Made by a program: the position numbers and the translations under genes. Below the pieces are notes generated by a model that made no database searches, was not told the DNA's origin, and worked only from the letters and a program-made list of their open reading frames with translations. A DNA stretch of 11,713 bases, from positions 1 to 11,713 of the forward strand of contig SRXB01000040.1 in NCBI GenBank assembly GCA_009724975.1, given 5' to 3'. Shown here one piece after another: positions 5,356 to 11,713 of the stretch (position 1 is the stretch's first letter; each line of letters opens with the position of its first letter). The stretch comes from a bacterium. GTDB lineage: Bacteria > Desulfobacterota > Deferrisomatia > Deferrisomatales > BM512.

Positions 5356-6356
5356 AGTTCTAAAATCCTTTCCAGAAATTCAAAAAAGCATGGCGCGACC
5401 TCTTTTGCGGACCGGTCGGCCATCGCCCTCAGCACGCCGTCTTCACGCGTGAGAGATGCCGCCTCGCCAGTCGGCCTGAAGGGGTCAGTGGCGTGAAGGG
5501 GCGAGGGGTGGCTCCAGGAGTCTTGCGAGGTTCCCGGGATTATGAAGGTGGGGGTGTTCACGGCAACTGCGATGTGGCGGGGGGCCGAGCAGTTGCCGAT
5601 GTGAAAATCCGCAGCTTCAATAAACGCCGCCAGGGTGCGCAAAGAGGTCTGGGGCGAAGGGACCACTGCCCCTCCAGAGAGTTCGGCGAGCTTTAGTGCT
5701 CCCTCGATCTCCCCGGGCCCCCAGAGAGCCACGCCCACCGCGCCTAAGCGGTCGGCTATCATCCGGCAAAGGTCGGCGTAGCGCTCCACCGGCCAGCGGC
5801 GGTAGGGATGCTTGTGGGTCGCGTCTACCGTAAAGAGTATCTTCGCCCCTCTTTTCGCGAGAATGTCATCCCGCACGCTTTTTGCCCAACCGGCCTCATC
5901 TTCAGTGGGGAAAATCTCCGGCCTGTCCCAGAAGCTTTTTATTCCAATCGCGCGAAGAAGGGATTTTTTTACCTCCACCACATAGCCGCCTCCGCGGGCG
6001 ATCCTGTGAGTGTAGGTGAAAGAGCGCCTGCCCGAGCGAAACCCCGCGCGCGTCTTTGCGCCGGAAAAGAGGGCGAAAAGTTCGGTCCCAGGCGTGCCGT
6101 TGGTGTCCAGCGCGACCTCGAAGCCGTACTTTCGCACCTCCCGCATCAGCCGCAGCTGCCCCGAAAGCCCCTCCTTGGGCTTATAGACAAAAACCTTGTC
6201 GACATTGGGGTTGTTCAGCAAAAGCTGGTCGCTTGGCCCCTGAGTGATGAACCCGACGAAGGCCTCCGGATCGGCCTCTTTTATGATGTGGGGAAGTGGG
6301 GTGGTCAAAACGACGTCCCCAATCGCCCTTAGCTGGATTACGAGAAATCTTTTCAA
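5340..6356 (-). CDS. Glycosyltransferase family 9 (ADP-heptose:LPS heptosyltransferase-like)
   Basis: GT9 enzymes transfer heptose from ADP-heptose to lipopolysaccharide core and act at the cytoplasmic face of the inner membrane. From the chosen start the protein has 338 residues, a normal size. The N-terminal Rossmann-like domain opens MKRFLVIQLRAIGDVVLTTP. The C-terminal domain has PYRRWPVERYADL and the sugar-nucleotide site IGNCSAPRHIAVAVNTPTF, where the usual GNDSGPMH is altered. There is no signal peptide. I prefer the TTG at 6356 because GGAGA lies five bases upstream and family members begin a few residues before IGD. A GTG at 6383 would add nine residues but lacks a ribosome site and would sit on the likely transcription start. 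The gene follows the P-type ATPase on the same strand after a 67-base gap. Sugar donor and acceptor are unproven. Confidence 0.85.
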   Translation of the reverse strand: MKRFLVIQLRAIGDVVLTTPLPHIIKEADPEAFVGFITQGPSDQLLLNNPNVDKVFVYKPKEGLSGQLRLMREVRKYGFEVALDTNGTPGTELFALFSGAKTRAGFRSGRRSFTYTHRIARGGGYVVEVKKSLLRAIGIKSFWDRPEIFPTEDEAGWAKSVRDDILAKRGAKILFTVDATHKHPYRRWPVERYADLCRMIADRLGAVGVALWGPGEIEGALKLAELSGGAVVPSPQTSLRTLAAFIEAADFHIGNCSAPRHIAVAVNTPTFIIPGTSQDSWSHPSPLHATDPFRPTGEAASLTREDGVLRAMADRSAKEVAPCFFEFLERILELKKGG

Positions 6357-6390
6357 GCGGCTCTCCGTCGCGAAGGTTTCCACCGAAAAG

Positions 6391-6396
6391 ATTCTA
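6391..6396 (-). promoter_or_regulatory. Possible -10 element for the GT9 gene
   Basis: TAGAAT on the minus strand (five of six to consensus) would start transcription near 6384, about 28 bases before the TTG at 6356. The matching -35 region (TGTGCG at 17-base spacing) is poor, so the gene may instead be read with the ATPase gene. Confidence 0.25.
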
Positions 6397-6423
6397 GCAC
6401 TTTGGCCGTTTTTCGCACAGGAG

Positions 6424-9021
<2,598 letters not shown>

Positions 9022-9081
9022 GCGCTATCTCCTCGGTTTTAGTACATGCTTTTGATGCGCGGCGGGCGCGGGCGGATACGG

Positions 9082-9579
9082 ATGAATCCATCTATTTTAC
9101 ACGAAAAGAAATGCTGGGCCACCAGCTCGCCGGTCGGGACCATTCTGGTTTCGGCGCGGGGCGGGAAAATCATCTCGGTGGAGTTTTCCGGCGAGCATAC
9201 GGCTGAATCGGCGCCGGAGGGCGAGTTTTGCGCGATAAAAACTCAGCTCGACGAATATTTTGAGGGGAAGAGGAGAAGATTTTCGCTTGAGCTGGATTTT
9301 TCGCTGGCCGCGACTCCCTTTCGGGAAAAAGTCTGGGCGCTGGTGGCCAAAATCCCCTACGGAGAGACGATAACCTACGGCGACATAGCCAGAATGCTCG
9401 GCTCAAGCCCCCGCGCCGTCGGCGGCGCGATGCACGCCAACCCTATACCCATATTCCTTCCTTGCCACCGCGTGGTGGCGGCGGGCGGCCTTGGCGGGTA
9501 CTCCGGCGATTGGGAGAGCGGCAAGGCGCTTTCGGTGAAGGGGAAACTGCTGGCCCTTGAGAAGGGGACTATTCCCTGA
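9082..9579 (+). CDS. ogt: Methylated-DNA--protein-cysteine methyltransferase (O6-alkylguanine-DNA alkyltransferase)
   Basis: This suicide repair protein moves an alkyl group from O6 of guanine in DNA to its own cysteine. From the ATG at 9082 it has 165 residues, the usual length for Ogt-type enzymes without an Ada regulatory domain. Residues about 77-160 are the catalytic DNA-binding domain: TPFREKVWALVAKIPYGETITYGDIA, the arginine-finger segment SSPRAVGGAMHANP (Arg111), and the active site LPCHRVV with Cys128. Two earlier in-frame ATGs (9046, 9055) would add 9-12 residues of poor, Arg/Gly-rich sequence and sit under the copA promoter region. GGCGGA about 6 bases upstream weakly supports 9082. 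The last 11 bases overlap the convergent menG/ubiE gene. Confidence 0.93.
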   Translation: MNPSILHEKKCWATSSPVGTILVSARGGKIISVEFSGEHTAESAPEGEFCAIKTQLDEYFEGKRRRFSLELDFSLAATPFREKVWALVAKIPYGETITYGDIARMLGSSPRAVGGAMHANPIPIFLPCHRVVAAGGLGGYSGDWESGKALSVKGKLLALEKGTIP

Positions 9580-10294
9580 ACCCCTGGTAAAGGGTGGCGA
9601 CGCCGAGGGTGAAATCGGTGTGGGTGACCCTTGAAAAGCCCGCTTCTTCCATCATTTTGACGAATTCGCCCCTAGGAGGGAACCCCTCCACGCTTTTGGG
9701 CAGGTAGCGGTAAGCCTCGAAGTTGCCGGAGACAAGTCCGCCCAGCAGGGGAAGGACGCGGTGGAAGTAAAAGCCGTAAAAGGCTCGGACCAACGGGTTT
9801 TTGGGCATGGAAAAGTCGAGGATGAGCGCGGTTCCGCCGCTTTTGAGGACGCGGGCCATCTCTTTTAGGGCCAGATCGCGCTGGACGACGTTCCTTATGC
9901 CGAAGGCGATGGTGATTCCGTCGAAAAGGCCGTCGCGGTAGGGAAGCTCCTCCGCCGAAAGGCCCTGAAAGCGGATGGAGTTCTCCATTCCGTGTTTTTC
10001 AATCTTCGGCAGCCCAGCCTTTATCATCGGCAGGGTTATGTCGCCGCCAAAGACCTGCGCCCCCGGGCGGGAACGCACAACCTCAATGCCCACGTCGCCG
10101 GTTCCGCAGGCCAGGTCGAGGATTTTGAGCGGTCGCCCCGAAGGCAGGCGGGCCACCATCTTTTTTCGCCAGCCCACGTCCACGCCGAAGCTCAAAAGGC
10201 GGTTGAGGGTGTCGTAGGTGGGGGCTATCGCCCCGAACATCGCCCTTATCGCGCGGGTTTTCTCAAGCGCCTTTTCGTTTTCCAGCCGGTCCAT
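9569..10294 (-). CDS. menG: UbiE/MenG family demethylmenaquinone (2-polyprenyl-1,4-naphthoquinone) methyltransferase
   Basis: This SAM-dependent C-methyltransferase carries out the last step of menaquinone synthesis and, in organisms with both quinones, a ubiquinone step. The 241 residues include MFGAIAPTYDTLNRLLSFG (19-37), SAM loop LDLACGTGD (59-67), the acidic GGDIT segment (83-87), FGIRNV (131-136), RVLKSGGTALILDFS and C-terminal LPKSVEGFP, all family hallmarks. Its ATG overlaps the thiS stop by one base (TGATG), with a G-rich ribosome site inside the thiS end, so it is cotranslated with the thiamine genes. I use menG because anaerobic neighbours suggest menaquinone. ubiE is the same family, and no quinone gene in the window decides between them. 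Confidence 0.9.
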   Translation of the reverse strand: MDRLENEKALEKTRAIRAMFGAIAPTYDTLNRLLSFGVDVGWRKKMVARLPSGRPLKILDLACGTGDVGIEVVRSRPGAQVFGGDITLPMIKAGLPKIEKHGMENSIRFQGLSAEELPYRDGLFDGITIAFGIRNVVQRDLALKEMARVLKSGGTALILDFSMPKNPLVRAFYGFYFHRVLPLLGGLVSGNFEAYRYLPKSVEGFPPRGEFVKMMEEAGFSRVTHTDFTLGVATLYQGFRE

Positions 10295-10494
10295 CAGCCG
10301 CCCCCCACGAAGCGAATAAGTTCGATTTTGTCGCCGCCGCGCACAATGGTTTGCCCGTAAGCGCTCTTGGGAATTACCTCCCCGTTCAGCTCCGCGACTG
10401 TTTTTTCGGGGTCGACCCCCAGCCCCTTGAGGAGGGAGGAGAGGTTTTGCTCCCCGCCGGTCTCCATTTTAGAGCCGTTTATCGTTATTTCCAT
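10294..10494 (-). CDS. thiS: Sulfur carrier protein ThiS
   Basis: ThiS carries sulfur as a C-terminal thiocarboxylate for thiazole ring formation by ThiG. The 66-residue ubiquitin-like protein has the family pattern: MEITINGSKMETG at the start, SSLLKGLGVDPEKTVAELNGEVIPKS in the middle, GGDKIELIRFVGGG at the end. The terminal Gly-Gly is the site of adenylation and sulfur loading. AAGAGGAT sits about 7 bases before the ATG. It lies 29 bases after thiH and overlaps menG by one base. Its adenylating partner is probably the ThiF-like protein about 9 kb away on the same strand. Confidence 0.94.
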   Translation of the reverse strand: MEITINGSKMETGGEQNLSSLLKGLGVDPEKTVAELNGEVIPKSAYGQTIVRGGDKIELIRFVGGG

Positions 10495-10523
10495 AGGTTC
10501 TATCCTCTTGCGCTCTTTTTGGT

Positions 10524-11642
10524 TTACCCGTCGCCGAAAATAGCGCGGTCGAAATCCTTGAACACCGGCTCAAGCCCCCGGCTTTCGATGAAGCGCGCCA
10601 CTTCCTTTGGCGGCCTTTTATCGACCACCTCGAATTGTTCCTCGGCTTTTCCCGGTTTGGTGTAGCCACCGGGTTCGGTCTTGGAACCCGCGCTTACGGA
10701 GGTTATGCAGATTGGTATGAGGCCGTCGCGGAAGGCGGGCGTTTCCCTAGTGGAGAGGGTGAGCCCCGCGTCCGGCAAAAAAAGCCTCAGGGCAAGTATC
10801 ATCTGCACCATCTCCCTGTCGCAGACGGGAAAGGGGGGCTCGAAACACCCCGCGGAATGGCGTATGCGGGGAAAGGATATCGAAAGCTGGGTGCGCCAGT
10901 AGCTTTTTTCAAGATAGAGGGCGTGAAGGGCGAGGCAGGCGGCCTCGAATTGCCACGGCCCGAGGCCCAGGAGCGCGCCAAGGCCGATTTTGCGCATCCT
11001 CGCCTGCCCGACGCGGTCGGGGGTTCCAAGCCGCCAGCCGTAATCGGCCTTTTTGCCCTTGGGGTGCATCGCCTTGTAGATCTCAGGGTCGTAGCTCTCC
11101 TGAAAAACAGTTATTCCCTCGACCCCGCTTCGGGAGAGAAGCTCGTAACCCTCGGTAGCCATGGGGTAGATTTCAGCCGAGACCGAGGGGAAGAAGGGGG
11201 AGAGGAGGCGGGCCGCCGCAGCGATTTTTTCGGGCGGCATTATGTCGGGCGCTTCGCCGGTGACGATGAGAATATCCCGAAAGTCTTCACCGTGGAGGAG
11301 TTTGGCCTCCGCCAGAAGCTCGGAGTCCGTAAGGGCGGCTCGGTGGACCTTGTTTTTTGCGTTGAAGCCGCAGTAAAGGCAGGAATTCTGGCAATAGTTC
11401 GACAGGTAGACGGGGGCGAAGAATCTTACCACCCTGCCGAAGCGTTCGCGCGTCACGCGCTGGGCGCGGGCCGCCATCAGCTCAAGATGTTTTCCTGCGG
11501 CGGGAGAAAGAAGCGCCAGAAACCCTGAAAAGCCCAGCTTGCGGGCGTTTATGGCGGCAAGGGCCTCCTGCTCGGTCGCCCCCATGGCGCGTCCGACCTC
11601 GGCCTTTACCCGCCTGAAATCAAAATTATCGGCAAAAGACAT
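10524..11642 (-). CDS. thiH: 2-iminoacetate synthase ThiH (radical SAM tyrosine lyase)
   Basis: ThiH cleaves tyrosine with a 5'-deoxyadenosyl radical to give dehydroglycine and p-cresol. Dehydroglycine is a precursor of the thiamine thiazole. The 372 residues match the family length. The radical SAM cluster motif CX3CX2C is at NYCQNSCLYCGF (Cys84, Cys88, Cys91). Further conserved segments are DILIVTGEAP, AEIYPM, FQESYDPEIYKAMHP, KADYGWRLGTPDRVGQAR, LGALLGLG and LSISFPRIR. It is oxygen-sensitive and consistent with anaerobic growth, since aerobes usually use glycine oxidase ThiO. It starts three bases after the thiG stop with a GAAAG ribosome site, so thiG-thiH-thiS-menG is one operon. Confidence 0.96.
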   Translation of the reverse strand: MSFADNFDFRRVKAEVGRAMGATEQEALAAINARKLGFSGFLALLSPAAGKHLELMAARAQRVTRERFGRVVRFFAPVYLSNYCQNSCLYCGFNAKNKVHRAALTDSELLAEAKLLHGEDFRDILIVTGEAPDIMPPEKIAAAARLLSPFFPSVSAEIYPMATEGYELLSRSGVEGITVFQESYDPEIYKAMHPKGKKADYGWRLGTPDRVGQARMRKIGLGALLGLGPWQFEAACLALHALYLEKSYWRTQLSISFPRIRHSAGCFEPPFPVCDREMVQMILALRLFLPDAGLTLSTRETPAFRDGLIPICITSVSAGSKTEPGGYTKPGKAEEQFEVVDKRPPKEVARFIESRGLEPVFKDFDRAIFGDG

Positions 11643-11645
11643 TTT

Positions 11646-11713
11646 CTAGCTTTCGATGAAACCGGTGAGCGGGCTTGAGGGGTTTGCCGCGCGCGAACTG
11701 GTCGCCCGCCTCG
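11646..11713 (-). CDS. thiG: Thiazole synthase ThiG, C-terminal end only (cut by window edge)
   Basis: Twenty-two codons are visible on the minus strand before a TAG at 11648-11646. They read RRATSSRAANPSSPLTGFIES. The ...ASSPLTGF ending is characteristic of ThiG C-termini, and the position directly before thiH is the standard one. ThiG condenses 1-deoxyxylulose 5-phosphate, dehydroglycine and ThiS thiocarboxylate into the thiazole. The rest of the gene, and any TPP riboswitch upstream of it, lies outside the window. Confidence 0.75.
   Translation of the reverse strand, partial: RRATSSRAANPSSPLTGFIES

Noticed and set aside
9046..9081. Upstream ATG starts (9046, 9055) for the alkyltransferase
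   Set aside because: They add Arg/Gly-rich residues not typical of the family, lack a Shine-Dalgarno sequence, and fall in the short divergent promoter gap with copA.
9022..9081. Copper-responsive operator between copA and the alkyltransferase gene
   Set aside because: I could find no dyad resembling CueR, CsoR or CopY sites in these 60 bases.
10635..11528. 297-codon plus-strand ORF opposite thiH
   Set aside because: Antisense shadow of an unmistakable ThiH. No motif and no ribosome site.

Overview
The window looks like ordinary chromosome from an anaerobic or facultatively anaerobic Gram-negative bacterium, most likely a GC-rich member of the former Deltaproteobacteria (Desulfobacterota/Desulfuromonadales-like). 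This is an inference from gene content. There are [NiFe]-hydrogenase maturation genes (hypCDE), the oxygen-sensitive tyrosine-lyase route to the thiamine thiazole (ThiG/ThiH/ThiS), a UbiE/MenG quinone methyltransferase and a family 9 LPS-type glycosyltransferase. No taxonomic marker gene is present to settle it.

Layout. (a) 1-411 is noncoding or decayed. A short open reading frame running in from the left edge is followed by a perfect hairpin resembling the end of an IS200/IS605-type element, then by a stretch carrying several short palindromes. (b) 412-2367, minus strand, is an apparent operon read as PHP-domain phosphoesterase, ThiF-like enzyme with a fused ThiS-like N-terminal domain, and an uncharacterised 74-residue protein. 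The last two overlap by one base. (c) 2457-2987, plus strand, holds a tRNA-Arg(CCU) with a good sigma-70-type promoter, an HU-family DNA-binding protein and a factor-independent terminator. (d) 3021-5328, plus strand, is a tight hypC-hypD-hypE operon ending in a strong bidirectional terminator. (e) 5340-9021, minus strand, holds a copper-type P1B ATPase with two YHS domains and one HMA domain at its N-terminus, followed by a GT9 glycosyltransferase whose stop codon lies inside the shared terminator. (f) 9082-9579, plus strand, is an O6-alkylguanine-DNA alkyltransferase that divergently faces the ATPase gene and overlaps the next gene tail to tail. (g) 9569-11713, minus strand, is thiG (3' end only), thiH, thiS and a ubiE/menG-type methyltransferase in one operon.

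How it fits together. HypC and HypD form the scaffold that assembles and carries the Fe(CN)2CO group of [NiFe] hydrogenase, and HypE supplies the cyanide from its C-terminal cysteine. ThiF activates the -GG tail of ThiS, while ThiH makes dehydroglycine and ThiG closes the thiazole ring. Thus both ends of the window contribute to thiamine synthesis, with thiF about 9 kb from thiGHS. The quinone methyltransferase fits menaquinone-based anaerobic respiration.

I found no clear case of a new biological system. The best leads are the ThiS-like/ThiF fusion with its coupled 74-residue partner, the duplicated YHS module on the copper ATPase, the terminator embedded in coding sequence, and the mobile-element end with its palindrome-rich flank at the left edge.
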